Origin: Sorangium aterium
Lineage (GTDB): Bacteria; Myxococcota_A; Polyangia; Polyangiales; Polyangiaceae
Direction of reading: 5' to 3'
DNA length: 64,000 bases
Assembly (NCBI RefSeq): GCF_028368935.1
Contig: NZ_JAQNDK010000001.1
Coordinates: 3,348,001 to 3,412,000 of the forward strand
The notes under the pieces were generated by a model. That model ran no database searches, had not been told where the DNA came from, and saw only the letters and a program-made list of their open reading frames with translations. Position 1 is the stretch's first letter. The number at the start of each line of letters is the position of its first letter. Shown piece after piece: positions 8,379-18,072 of this stretch. The position numbers and the translations under genes are program-made.

Positions 8379-8927
8379 TCAGCGCGGCGCCGCCGTCGCG
8401 ACGGCGAGGGCCCGCAGCAGGGTGATCACGGCGATCGAGTGGCTGATCCGGCCGTCCTGCATCGCTGCCATCACGTCGCCTGCGCTCATCACGACCGCTT
8501 CCGTGCTCTCGTGCTCGTCGCCCTCGGGCTCGCCGACCCGCCGCGCGCCGCGCGCCAGGTAGAGGAAGCAGCGATTCGCCTGGAGCGCGGGATTCGGGTG
8601 TACCCACCCGAGCGTCTCGAGCGACTCCACAGTATACCCCGTCTCCTCCAGGAGCTCGCGCGGCGCAGCGGCCGCCGGCTCTTCCCCTGGATCGACAAGG
8701 CCGCCTGCCGTCTCGATGGTCACCGCGTCGACCCCGTGCCGGTACTGCCGCACCAGGACGAACTGGCCTTCATCCGTGATCGCGGCCACCGAGATCCAGT
8801 CGGCGAGCTCCAGCGTGAAGGCGGGATACGACGCGCCCGCGGCCATGACTTCGTGGCGATGGATCGCGAGCGGACCGAACGTACCGGCGAGCGCCGAGGC
8901 GTGCCGGCGAGGAATCGTGATACCCAT
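8379..8927 (-). CDS. NUDIX hydrolase, ADP-ribose pyrophosphatase-like
   Basis: 182 residues. The complete Nudix box GGLVDPGEEPAAAAPRELLE followed by ETGY satisfies Gx5Ex7REUxEExGU, giving the Mg-binding Glu residues. The N-terminal strand (VLVRQYRHGVDAVTIETAGG) resembles ADP-ribose diphosphatases, where the RQYR and ETAGG elements precede the box. Predicted reaction: hydrolysis of ADP-ribose or a related nucleoside diphosphate sugar in the cytosol. The start ATG has GAGGCGGG immediately upstream and lies 12 bases after the stop of the peptidase gene, so the two are probably cotranscribed. Confidence 0.88.
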   Translation of the reverse strand: MGITIPRRHASALAGTFGPLAIHRHEVMAAGASYPAFTLELADWISVAAITDEGQFVLVRQYRHGVDAVTIETAGGLVDPGEEPAAAAPRELLEETGYTVESLETLGWVHPNPALQANRCFLYLARGARRVGEPEGDEHESTEAVVMSAGDVMAAMQDGRISHSIAVITLLRALAVATAAPR

Positions 8928-8939
8928 CCCGCCTCACTA

Positions 8940-10451
8940 CTACGGCGTGCCCCTCGCCGCCGTCTCCGGCGGGGCGCCCGCCTTCTCCGGCGCCGCTCCC
9001 GTCTTCTCCGGCACGGTGCTCGCCTTCTCCGGCGCCGCACTCGCCGCCTTCTCCGGCGCCGCTCCCGCCGTCTCCGAAGCGGAGCTCGCCCTCTCCGGCG
9101 CCGCGCTCGCCTTGTCCGACACAGGGCCCGCCATCTTCTCCGGCGCCGTGCTCGCAGACCTGTCGCGGCGCTCCCGCCGGAGCACCTCCTCCGCGTCCTC
9201 GCCGGACATCCCCTCGGTCGCCCCTCGCCCTTCGTCCTGCGGCGGCGGCCACGCGGTCACATAGCGGGGTGCCTCGCCGGGTCCGGACGCGTCGATCCAC
9301 GAGACGCTCCCCGTCCCTGGCGCGCGCACGTCGACGTGCACGAACGAGCTGTTCGGATAGTACCCACAGCCCGTGTCGGCGAGCGCGCGGCAGGCGGCTG
9401 CGAGCTCGTCGTTCCTCACCCCGGCGATGCGCAGATCGAGCGCCCGCCCCGTCTGGTGCAGGCTGCCCTGGCTCTGCGGCCTGTACCCGCTCACGAGCGA
9501 CACGAGCCGGCCCGGGTACCGCCGCGCCAGCGCGTCGATGCGGGAGAGCAGCCCGGGATCGAGCAGCCGCACGCCGGGCGCGACCTCCCCTGCCTGCACC
9601 CCGCTCGCCCTGCTCCCGACGGCTCGCGGCTCATCGCCAGCGCGCCGCCCCTTGCGGCTCGCCGCTTCCGGCCTCCGCGCGGGCGCGCCCTCGTCGGACA
9701 GGATCGGCCGCGGCGTGCCCCACGGGCGCGCAAGCAAGGAGAGGGCGCGCCGGGCCTCCTCGCGCGGCTTCCCCTTGCAGTCGACAAGCTCGAGGCGCTC
9801 GGGCTCCAGCCCGCTGCGGTCCATCGAGAGCACCGGTCCGTGGCACGGCTTCGGAGGCGCCTCCCGCTCCATCCCCTTCTTCGCCCCGCGCCGCTTGCTC
9901 TCGACCGTGCGCGCCGCCCGCCTCTTCTCCTTCTTCTTCTCGCCGCCCGCCTTCTTCTTGGCGACCCCCTTTTTCCCGCCGCCCGCCTTCGCCGAACCGC
10001 CCGCGTTTTCCTCGGCGTCTGCAGCCGCGTGCGGCGCCTTCCCGCGGGAGCGAGCCGTCCCCGTCCGGTTCCGGTCCCCCGCCCCGCTCGTCTTCTCGTC
10101 ACCGGTCGCGGCCGACGCGCTCTTCGCACGGCCATGGTGCGAGCTCTCCCGCGTCTTCGTTCGCGGGGCTTGCTCCGCACCTGCAGGGCTCGCTGGCGCG
10201 CGATCCCGACGGGTCTGCACGCTCCCCTCTTCCCTGGATTCCCCGGACCTCTCGGCAGCGGCGTGCGCCCCGGGCAGCGGCTCCGCGCGGACGGGCCCCG
10301 CCAGGATCGCCGGCACCGCGATGCTCACCAGCACCGAGAGCGCGGCCGCGCGAGCACGCCTCAGGCGCGCACGCGGCTCCCCCCTGCGCACAGCTCCCCC
10401 TGCGTCCCGCGGCGCCGCGCCTGCACTGCTCACGGATCGAAGGCTCATCAT
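8940..10451 (-). CDS. M15-type (DUF882/YcbK-like) peptidoglycan peptidase with long charged flanks
   Basis: 503 residues from ATG 10449-10451, with TGGAG upstream. It has an N-terminal signal or anchor (residues about 30-55) and then about 150 residues of low-complexity Lys/Arg/Ala/Glu (KKKAGGEKKKEKRRAAR). The zinc-peptidase core begins near residue 290: RYPGRLVSLVSGYRPQSQGS, LHQTGRALDLRIAG with the H-x6-D ligands, and FVHVDVR with the final His. This is the YcbK/VanY-like arrangement of enzymes acting on cell-wall peptides. A C-terminal tail (8945-9150) repeats APEKAS/APEKAG variants about eight times. The flanks probably bind or span the wall; that is inference. Confidence 0.8.
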   Translation of the reverse strand: MMSLRSVSSAGAAPRDAGGAVRRGEPRARLRRARAAALSVLVSIAVPAILAGPVRAEPLPGAHAAAERSGESREEGSVQTRRDRAPASPAGAEQAPRTKTRESSHHGRAKSASAATGDEKTSGAGDRNRTGTARSRGKAPHAAADAEENAGGSAKAGGGKKGVAKKKAGGEKKKEKRRAARTVESKRRGAKKGMEREAPPKPCHGPVLSMDRSGLEPERLELVDCKGKPREEARRALSLLARPWGTPRPILSDEGAPARRPEAASRKGRRAGDEPRAVGSRASGVQAGEVAPGVRLLDPGLLSRIDALARRYPGRLVSLVSGYRPQSQGSLHQTGRALDLRIAGVRNDELAAACRALADTGCGYYPNSSFVHVDVRAPGTGSVSWIDASGPGEAPRYVTAWPPPQDEGRGATEGMSGEDAEEVLRRERRDRSASTAPEKMAGPVSDKASAAPERASSASETAGAAPEKAASAAPEKASTVPEKTGAAPEKAGAPPETAARGTP

Positions 10452-11108
10452 GGAAAGCTCCAGTCGGGTCGGGTGCGAGTGCCATCCACCACGAAGCAGA
10501 TCTCCAGGACACGGCGTCGCCGCCCGTCCGCAGGATGGGGGTTGGTAAGGGCAGTCGGCGGTCCGCTTCTTGAATCGACCTGGGACGAGACCGGCAACCT
10601 CGAAACGGCGTCTCCGAGACGCCCCTCGCGGAAGCTCGAAAGCTCGGAAGGGAGACTCGGAAGGCAAGCTCAGAAGGGACCGAACCCTGAGGACAGGAAT
10701 GGCATGAAGTGCGGAGGGCAGCCCAATTTTCTGCGGCGCTGACCAAAGGCTGTGGTAGGAACCAGCTGCCTCGCGACTGCGGTCGGGTCGTGAGCGCGGC
10801 TCCGGGGTGCATGGGGGCAGAGCCCCTCGTCACGCGGTCCGCGGTCGGGTATCGCCCGGCGCACCACGCACTGCGGCGTGGCCCTACCTTCACGATCAAC
10901 GCGGCCAGCGTGATCAGCGCGAAGATAGGCGTCGCGTCCCTTGCGCAACATCGTCCGGGCCATCGCGGATCGCGGGGGAAGCGCCCGGCCCAACACGCAC
11001 CAGCCTCATTCACCACACCATCGATGCAAGCGGGGCGCCACACGCGGGATGCGGAAGCCGAACCCGGTGGCGCGTCCATGATCGCTCCGAGGTCACCAGG
11101 GGCACGAC
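10452..11108. other. 657-base region without a supported gene
   Basis: Lower and less regular third-position bias than the neighbours. A purine-rich stretch (10620-10690) contains imperfect repeats of aagctcggaagg. A hydrophobic stretch appears in one minus-strand frame near 10900-10950 (PIFALITLAALIVKVG), but it has no start or Shine-Dalgarno and the frame continues as junk. I see no RNA gene. It probably holds the promoters of the peptidase (-) and of the unknown gene at 11109 (+). Confidence 0.45.
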
Positions 11109-11792
11109 ATGCGGCGAATTCGTAGAGACGCAACCAAGGTCTGGCACAATCCCGAGCTCCACACGGCCTATGGCCGTGGTCAGCCGAACAGCGCGGGGCT
11201 GCCGCGTCCGACGCAGACCGGCGAGGACCGGCGGGCAGCCAAGCAACACCGCGCCGCGCTCGAGGCGCTGTTCTCTCCGCGCAAGGAGCCGGAGGCAGAG
11301 GACAGCAAGGGCGGGCGCGTCAAGTCCGGACGCGACGCCGCGTCCAAGGCGCCGGGGCGCATCGTCCTCGCGCCGCCTCCGCAGAGCGACCCGAAGGCCG
11401 TCGAGCGCCAGCGGCTCCTGTCGAAGCTGCTCTGCGCGTCGGGCCGGCCCAACATCTCCAAGGCCGCGAACGAGTTCCTCCGCGCCGGCCACGCGTTCCC
11501 CGCGGAGCAGGACGTGTACCTGCAGCTGCTCGAGCACAGCGACGAGCAGCGCATCCAGGAGGCGATCGACGAGCTCGCGGGCATCCTCGTCGGCGAGCTG
11601 CCGAAGCGGCGCGCCGTGCTCGAGTCGCGGCTCCGCCGCATCGAGGAGTTCGCGGAGGAGCCCGCGACGCGCGAGGCCGCCGAGCGGCTGCGCCGCCAGG
11701 TGAGCGGCAGGCCCGAGGCCCCGGCCGCGGATGGCGCGCCCCGGCGCAGCGCGGGCGGCGACATCTCCGAAGCGAGCGGCGAGGCGGAATGA
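11109..11792 (+). CDS. Hydrophilic protein of unknown function
   Basis: 227 residues, start ATG with AGGGG about 7 bases upstream. I do not recognise the family. The N-terminal 80 residues are basic and low complexity. The middle (KAVERQRLLSKLLCASGRPN through YLQLLEHSDEQRIQEAIDEL) is strongly helical, followed by a further amphipathic helix with Arg/Glu (RRIEEFAEEPATREAAERLR), so a coiled-coil or helical bundle is expected. The stop overlaps the next start as ATGA (11789-11792), coupling it to the Cys-rich protein and probably to dtd. Confidence 0.75.
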   Translation: MRRIRRDATKVWHNPELHTAYGRGQPNSAGLPRPTQTGEDRRAAKQHRAALEALFSPRKEPEAEDSKGGRVKSGRDAASKAPGRIVLAPPPQSDPKAVERQRLLSKLLCASGRPNISKAANEFLRAGHAFPAEQDVYLQLLEHSDEQRIQEAIDELAGILVGELPKRRAVLESRLRRIEEFAEEPATREAAERLRRQVSGRPEAPAADGAPRRSAGGDISEASGEAE

Positions 11793-12265
11793 CGCGCGCG
11801 GAATTCGAGGCCGAGCTCCGCAAGCTGATCCAGACGTTCGAGACGGGCACCGGCAACGAGCGGTGCGTCGCGTGCGTGTCGTGCGAGCGCTGCGTCGACT
11901 GCACGTTCTGCCGCAACTCGAAGGCGCTGCAGCGGTGCCACTACTGCGTCGACACCCAGCGCTCCTCGGACAGCACGCACTGCCGCGGCTGCCGCGATCT
12001 CATCGCGTGTAGCCACTGCGTCGCGTCCGAGCGGTGCACGCAGTCGTCGTACCTCGTGCGCTCGGTCGACTGCACCGGCTGCACCTACTGCTTCGGCTGC
12101 GTGGGCCTCGTCCGGAAGGACTTTCACATCCTCAACCAGCCGTACGATCGCGGCACCTACTTCAAGCTCACGGCCAAGCTGATGCGCGAGCTCGGGCTGA
12201 GCGCGGGCACCGGGGCGGAGCCCGCCGCCGCCGCGCCGAGTCGAAGCGCGGCCGCGCAGCGCTAG
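11789..12265 (+). CDS. Cysteine-rich repeat protein
   Basis: 158 residues, of which 17 are Cys within about 85 positions (residues 27-112). They are mostly paired as CxxC in a loose repeat of the type C-x2-C-x2-C-x5-C (CVACVSCERCVDCTFC, then RCHYCVDTQ, HCRGC, ACSHC, DCTGCTYCFGC). The regular spacing suggests several small metal-binding knuckles or a solenoid with stacked Cys ladders. No signal peptide is visible, so reduced, metal-bound Cys in the cytosol is likelier than disulfides. The C-terminus (FHILNQPYDRGTYFKLTAKL) is globular. Start ATG is within ATGA of the preceding gene. Function unknown. Confidence 0.8.
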   Translation: MTRAEFEAELRKLIQTFETGTGNERCVACVSCERCVDCTFCRNSKALQRCHYCVDTQRSSDSTHCRGCRDLIACSHCVASERCTQSSYLVRSVDCTGCTYCFGCVGLVRKDFHILNQPYDRGTYFKLTAKLMRELGLSAGTGAEPAAAAPSRSAAAQR

Positions 12266-12267
12266 CG

Positions 12268-12720
12268 ATGCGCGCGGTCGTTCAACGCGCGCTCGGCGCG
12301 CGCGTCGAGGTCGAGGGCCAGGTGGTCGGCGCCATCGAGCGCGGCCTCGTGGCCTTCGTCGGCGCCGCGAAGGACGATGACGACGCCGACGCCGACCACG
12401 TCGCCGGCAAGATCGCGGGCCTCCGCGTGTTCAGCGACGACGCCGGCAAGATGTCGCGGGCGCTTTCGGACGTGCGCGGCGCCGGCGTGCTCGCGATCAG
12501 CCAGTTCACGCTCTTCGGCGACGTCCGGCGCGGCCTGAGGCCGAGCTTCGACGGCGCCATGGAGCCCGTGCGCGCCGAGGCGCTGTACGAGCGCTTCATC
12601 GCCGCCTTGCGGGCCCGCGGCCTCACGGTGGCCACGGGCCGCTTCCGCGCCGACATGCGCGTATTCGTCGAGAACGACGGCCCGGTCACCATCCTCATCG
12701 ATTCGAAGCGGACGTTCTGA
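12268..12720 (+). CDS. dtd: D-aminoacyl-tRNA deacylase
   Basis: 150 residues, the usual length of the DTD family. It hydrolyses D-aminoacyl (and glycyl-tRNA-Ala) esters, protecting translation from mischarged D-amino acids. Seen: MRAVVQRALGARVEVEG at the N-terminus, the SQFTLFGD active-site motif at about residue 77, and the cross-subunit Gly-cis-Pro motif in NDGPVTILID near 137. The start ATG lies 2 bases after the stop of the Cys-rich gene, so translation is probably coupled. All diagnostic motifs are intact. Confidence 0.95.
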   Translation: MRAVVQRALGARVEVEGQVVGAIERGLVAFVGAAKDDDDADADHVAGKIAGLRVFSDDAGKMSRALSDVRGAGVLAISQFTLFGDVRRGLRPSFDGAMEPVRAEALYERFIAALRARGLTVATGRFRADMRVFVENDGPVTILIDSKRTF

Positions 12721-12791
12721 GGGATCCGCCGCGATCGACGGCGACAGCCACCCCCTTCTCCCCGAGCGCCGCGCAGGCTACGGGGGGAGCC

Positions 12792-13784
12792 ATGCGGATC
12801 AGCATCGTGGGCGCGGGCGCGCTCGGGCGGATCTACGGCGTGCGCCTCGCCACCCAGGGAAACGACGTCACGTTCGTGGTCCGGCCCGAGCGCGTCCACG
12901 ACGCACGGCCGTTCGTGGTCGAGCAGGTGAACGGCGCCGATCGACGCGACACGCTCGCTCGCCCGCGCCTCGCGGCCGAGATCCCGGCCGACGCGGACGT
13001 CGTCCTGATCACCGTGCGCTTCGATCAGCTCGTCCCCCGCGCCGACCTCGGCGGCGCCGCGCAGCGCGGGGCGGGCGGCAGGTCGGTGGCAGATCTGCTC
13101 CGCGGCGGCCCGGCCGCGCCCGCCGTGGTGCTCACGCCGCTCCTGCCCAGGGAGCGCGCCGACCTCGAGGAGGCCGCCCGGCGCCGCATCACCCCCGCGA
13201 TGCCGGGCGTCTCGGGCTACCTGGACGAGCGCGGCGTGGTCCGCGCCTGGATCACCGAGCTCGCGTCCACGCTCATCGACGAAGAGGGGGGCGCCCCCGC
13301 CGAACGACCGCTGCTCGAGGAGCTCGCGCGCCGCCTCACGAGCGCCGGTGTTCCGGCGCGGATCGAGCCCGACGTGGGCGCGCAGAACGTGGCCACCACG
13401 ACCGCGTTCTTCCCCCTGATCGCCGCCATCGACGCGGGCGGCGGGGCGAGCGCCCTCCTCGAGAACGACAGCGTGCTCAGCACCGTGATCGAGGCCACCA
13501 GGGAGTCCGTAGCGCTCGCGAACCGGCTGGGCAAGGTGGCCCCGTGGACGAAGCTCCTCCTCCGGTTCATCGGGCCGCTCACGCTGAAGCCGGGCATCGC
13601 GCTCGTGCGCCTGCTGGCCCCGGAGTTCTTGCGGTTCCTCGACGTGCATTTCGGCCCCAAGCTCCACGCGCAGCACCTCGCGATGGGCGCCACCGTCCTC
13701 GAGATGGGCCGAGAGCGCGGCGTGAGCATGCCGGCGCTCGAGCGGCTGCTCGCGCACCTCGGCGGCCGCCCCGGGGCGCGCTGA
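12792..13784 (+). CDS. Ketopantoate reductase (PanE/ApbA) family protein
   Basis: 330 residues. GGGGGAG Shine-Dalgarno 3-4 bases before ATG. The N-terminal Rossmann motif is ISIVGAGALGRIYGVRL (GxGxxG), followed by VTFVVRPER, the usual NADP-binding pattern of PanE-like proteins, and ADVVLITVRFDQL. The C-terminal helical domain contains NVATTTAFFPLIAAID and ALLENDSVLSTVIEATRE. The classical PanE catalytic Lys in the KxxxN element is not obvious, so the true substrate may not be ketopantoate. Predicted cytosolic NAD(P)-dependent 2-oxoacid reductase. Confidence 0.8.
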   Translation: MRISIVGAGALGRIYGVRLATQGNDVTFVVRPERVHDARPFVVEQVNGADRRDTLARPRLAAEIPADADVVLITVRFDQLVPRADLGGAAQRGAGGRSVADLLRGGPAAPAVVLTPLLPRERADLEEAARRRITPAMPGVSGYLDERGVVRAWITELASTLIDEEGGAPAERPLLEELARRLTSAGVPARIEPDVGAQNVATTTAFFPLIAAIDAGGGASALLENDSVLSTVIEATRESVALANRLGKVAPWTKLLLRFIGPLTLKPGIALVRLLAPEFLRFLDVHFGPKLHAQHLAMGATVLEMGRERGVSMPALERLLAHLGGRPGAR

Positions 13785-13830
13785 GCCGCGCCTTCCTGCG
13801 CCCGCGCGCAAGCGTCGGCGTGTCGCCGCG

Positions 13831-14931
13831 TCAGCGCGCGCGCGCGGCCGCGAGCTGCGCCGCGAGCACGATCGCCTCGCGCATCCCGCGCGGGTCGGCG
13901 CGGCCCGTCCCCGCGAGATCGTACGCGGTGCCATGGTCGACGCTCGTGCGCACGATCGGCAGGCCGAGCGTGACGTTCACGGCCTCGCCGAAGCCCAGGA
14001 GCTTGCTCGGGATCGTCGCCTGGTCGTGGTACATGGCGACGACCCCGTCGAGCGCGCCGCGCGCCGCGAGCCGGAACGCCGTCTCCGCGCCGACGGGCCC
14101 GGTCAGCTCCGCCGCCGGGCCCGAGCGCGAAAGCCGCCGCGCCGCGAGGCGGATCCCCGGCGTGATCCGCACCTGCTCCTCGTCGCCGAGGAGGCCGCCT
14201 TCGCCAGCGTGCGGGTTGAGCGCGGCGACGGCGACGCGCGGTTTCTCGCGGCCGAGGTCGCCGAGCAGCCGCGCGAGCCACACCGCGGCGCGCGCCACCT
14301 CGCGCGGGCTCACCGCCTCCGGCACGTCGCGCAGCGGCAGGTGCGTCGTCACGAGGGCGGTCACGAGCTTGCCCGAGGCGAAGGCCATCGTGACCTCGCG
14401 CGCGCGGAGCCGCCGGCCCAGGTGCTCTGTGTGCCCGAGGAAGTCCGCGGACCCTGGCGCGCCGCTCGTGGCGATCGCGTGCTTCGACGCGGGCCCCGTG
14501 ACCAGCGCCGCAGCGACGCCGTCGCGGACCAGGTCCGTCGCCGCGTCGATCCATGCGAGCTGCGCCGCGCCGTCCTCCGCCTCGGGCCGACCGAACGCGC
14601 TCGGCCGCGAGAGCCGCGTGCTGCCCGCCCAGAGCCCGATCGTGCCGGGCGCGAGCTGCTCGATGGCCGCGCGCCCATCGACCACGACGAGCCGGCGGGC
14701 CGCGACCCGGACGAGCCGCGCTGCCCGCCGGACGATCGCCTCATCGCCGACGAGCACGCAGCGCGCGCCCTCGACGGACGCCGCGCCGGCCACGGCCACC
14801 TCGGGGCCCACCCCGCTGGGGCACCCGACGCTGATCGCGACGATCGGCGGCCCTTCGGCGCGCGAGCGGCCGCCGCCGCGCGCCGCAGCGGCGGTCGTTC
14901 GCGCGCCGCCGCGGCGAACCGGCGACGTCAT
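13831..14931 (-). CDS. pdxA: 4-hydroxythreonine-4-phosphate dehydrogenase
   Basis: 366 residues. Pyridoxal 5'-phosphate biosynthesis: NAD-dependent oxidation of 4-phosphohydroxy-L-threonine. Seen: IVAISVGCPSGVGPEV near residue 30, the metal-binding His in FLGHTEHLGRR and TTHLPLRDV, NPHAGEGGLLGDEE, and the third His and Asp in VAMYHDQATIPSKLLGF, followed by GLPIVRTSVDHGTAYDLAG. Start ATG 14929-14931 overlaps the upstream regulator's stop as ATGA, giving coupling to that gene. The N-terminal extension (about 25 Arg/Ala/Gly residues) is longer than in E. coli PdxA. A PdxA2-type substrate cannot be wholly excluded. Confidence 0.93.
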   Translation of the reverse strand: MTSPVRRGGARTTAAAARGGGRSRAEGPPIVAISVGCPSGVGPEVAVAGAASVEGARCVLVGDEAIVRRAARLVRVAARRLVVVDGRAAIEQLAPGTIGLWAGSTRLSRPSAFGRPEAEDGAAQLAWIDAATDLVRDGVAAALVTGPASKHAIATSGAPGSADFLGHTEHLGRRLRAREVTMAFASGKLVTALVTTHLPLRDVPEAVSPREVARAAVWLARLLGDLGREKPRVAVAALNPHAGEGGLLGDEEQVRITPGIRLAARRLSRSGPAAELTGPVGAETAFRLAARGALDGVVAMYHDQATIPSKLLGFGEAVNVTLGLPIVRTSVDHGTAYDLAGTGRADPRGMREAIVLAAQLAAARAR

Positions 14932-15872
14932 CGGGTGATGCGCCGCTCGCGCCCGGGCGGCGCAGCGTCGTGCGCAGACGGCCCCGCTCGCCGCTCGGCT
15001 TGCGCGGATTCCTCGTCCTCGCCGTCCTCGCCGCCCTCGTCCTCGTCGCCCTCGTCGTCGCTCTCCTCGTCCTCGTCCTCGTCGCGCAGCTCCCCGCGCT
15101 CGTCGCCCTGGGCCTCCTCGCCGGCCCCGCTTCGCTGGAGCGCCCTGCTCGCGTCGCCGCCCTCGGGACCACCGGCGCCGGGGATCGGCGACTCGAGGCG
15201 GTACCCGGCCCCGCGCAGCGTGACGAGGGGCAGCGCCGCGCCGAGCTTCGCCCTGAGGCGCCTCACGTGGATGTCGACGGTCCGCGCGCCGCCCTCGTAC
15301 TGGCTGCCCCAGACACGGCGGAGGAGCTCTGTCCGCGACACAACTTTTCCGCGGCGCTCGCACACGTACGAGAGCAGCGCGAATTCCTTCGCGGTGAGCG
15401 GCACATGCATGCCGCCGACCGAGACGTCATGGGCCGCGCGGTCGATGACGATCGCGCCCACCTTCACCCGCTCCTCGGTCGCGAACTCGCTGCGGCGCCA
15501 CTCGACGAGGCGCACGCGCGCGTAGAGCTCGGCGGGCACGTACGGCACGAGCAGGAAGTCGTCGAAGCCGCTCGACGGCTCGATCCGCGCGATCTGCGCG
15601 ACGCTCACGGCGACCAGCGCGCCGACCTCCTCGAGGCGCGGCTCGCGGCGCAGCGCGCGAAGCGCCGCGGCGGCCAGATCCGGCCTGTCGAGCGCCTCGA
15701 CGACGATCGCCCGTGCCTTGCTCTCGTCGTCGTGGAAGAGCCGCGGTGGATCGTCCCAGAGATCCAGGGTCCGCACGTCAGCGCCCAGCGAGCGCAAGAC
15801 CGATGCGGCACCCTCGTCGCGCTCCAGATCCGGTCCGTGTCCAACGATGGCTATGAACGAGCGACGCGCCAT
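14928..15872 (-). CDS. OmpR/PhoB-type winged-helix regulator with degenerate receiver and acidic tail
   Basis: 314 residues from ATG 15870-15872. The start is supported by a TTGCCG-17-TATACG promoter whose -10 lies 8 bases upstream. Residues 1-110 have a receiver-like fold (SFIAIVGHGPDLERDEG through GFDDFLLVPYVPAELYARVR). The conserved Lys of the KP motif is Val here, and the acidic pocket is not evident. Residues about 130-220 form a PhoB-type winged helix: LTAKEFALLSYVCERRGKVV, SRTELLRRVWGSQYEGGART, VDIHVRRLRAKLG, LVTLRGAGYRL. The last about 80 residues are extremely acidic (EDEDEESDDEGDEDEGGEDG). Probably a phosphorylation-independent DNA-binding regulator, coupled to pdxA by ATGA. Confidence 0.85.
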   Translation of the reverse strand: MARRSFIAIVGHGPDLERDEGAASVLRSLGADVRTLDLWDDPPRLFHDDESKARAIVVEALDRPDLAAAALRALRREPRLEEVGALVAVSVAQIARIEPSSGFDDFLLVPYVPAELYARVRLVEWRRSEFATEERVKVGAIVIDRAAHDVSVGGMHVPLTAKEFALLSYVCERRGKVVSRTELLRRVWGSQYEGGARTVDIHVRRLRAKLGAALPLVTLRGAGYRLESPIPGAGGPEGGDASRALQRSGAGEEAQGDERGELRDEDEDEESDDEGDEDEGGEDGEDEESAQAERRAGPSAHDAAPPGRERRITR

Positions 15873-15880
15873 GAACGCCC

Positions 15881-15909
15881 CGTATACGGGTGTCACGGCG
15901 GGCCGGCAA
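15881..15909 (-). promoter_or_regulatory. Promoter of OmpR-like gene (leaderless)
   Basis: On the minus strand, TTGCCG (15904-15909), 17-base spacer, TATACG (15881-15886), then 8 bases to the ATG at 15872. No Shine-Dalgarno lies between. The -10 sits within a palindrome ccgtatacgg, which could also serve as a small operator. Confidence 0.5.
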
Positions 15910-15979
15910 GACGCACCGCGCTAAACCCACCAATCCCGCTGTCGTGCTTACCTTCCGCCTGGCGTTCCAGCCTTGAAAA

Positions 15980-17425
<1,446 letters not shown>

Positions 17426-17433
17426 GGTGCCCA

Positions 17434-17462
17434 ACTCTAGGTCCATTCGCCGGGACGGTCGA
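17434..17462 (-). promoter_or_regulatory. Promoter of tldD (leaderless)
   Basis: Minus strand: TCGACC (17457-17462), spacer 17, TAGAGT (17434-17439), then 8 bases to ATG 17425. The -10 overlaps the alternative upstream ATG (17446), arguing against that start. The same TAGAGT -10 recurs before the cellobiose phosphorylase and aldo/keto reductase genes. Confidence 0.55.
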
Positions 17463-18072
17463 GAAACGGCGGCGGTCCGGAGCGCCCTCCCGCCGACGCC
17501 CGCGCCCGCCCCCGCCGACGGCCGAGCTCGCGACCTACCCCCTGCCCTTTCATCCGGCGCGGCGCGCATACATCGCCCGCGCGCCCACGCCCGACGCCCA
17601 CGCCGCGATCGCGGGGTCGCGCGACCGCGCTACCGCCAGCGAAGCGACCGCGGGTCGCGGAAGATCTCACGAAATGTGCAACAAGGCCGCTCGACTGCTA
17701 GGCTTAACGCTGTCTTCGCGGGAATGGCGGCGCTCGCCACCTTCCCCGCGATCTTCGCGAATCCCCGGCCGTTCAGCGCGTTCCTACAGGGTAGGGCGCG
17801 CTCTTCGACGCGCCTCGACCGGACCGCCCAGCGTCCGACCGGGGCGGGGGCTCGCGGCCACCGCGCCAGGCGGTCGCCGCGTCGCCAGACAGGGGGCCCC
17901 CGGGGGGCCGCACACTGCAAACAAGCACCTTCGCGGTAGCTTCCGGAACTTCCGGCGCCGCGCGCTTGTACGTGGTGGCGGGATTGGCTAGGTGTTTTTT
18001 AGGCGAGGTGAGGGATGCCGACGAGGCGCCCGAGCAACGCCTTGCTGCCCTCAGCAGGAGATTCCCATCGCC
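17463..18072. other. 610-base intergenic region upstream of the TPR gene
   Basis: No supported gene. It contains TGCTAGGCT (17696-17704), the same extended -10 form used elsewhere here, and a T6 run (17994-17999) following ggattggctaggtg. A short inverted element (cttccggaacttccgg) lies near 17939-17954. The promoter of the TPR gene is likely within it, but I cannot fix its position. Confidence 0.4.

Noticed and set aside
10820-11000. Hydrophobic helix-like stretch (PIFALITLAALIVKVG) on the minus strand
   Set aside because: No start codon or Shine-Dalgarno in frame, and the frame continues as low-quality sequence on both sides.
11142-11160. TGGCAC words as possible sigma-54 -24 elements (also 49822)
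   Set aside because: The required GC at the -12 position (N10 after GG) is missing at both sites.
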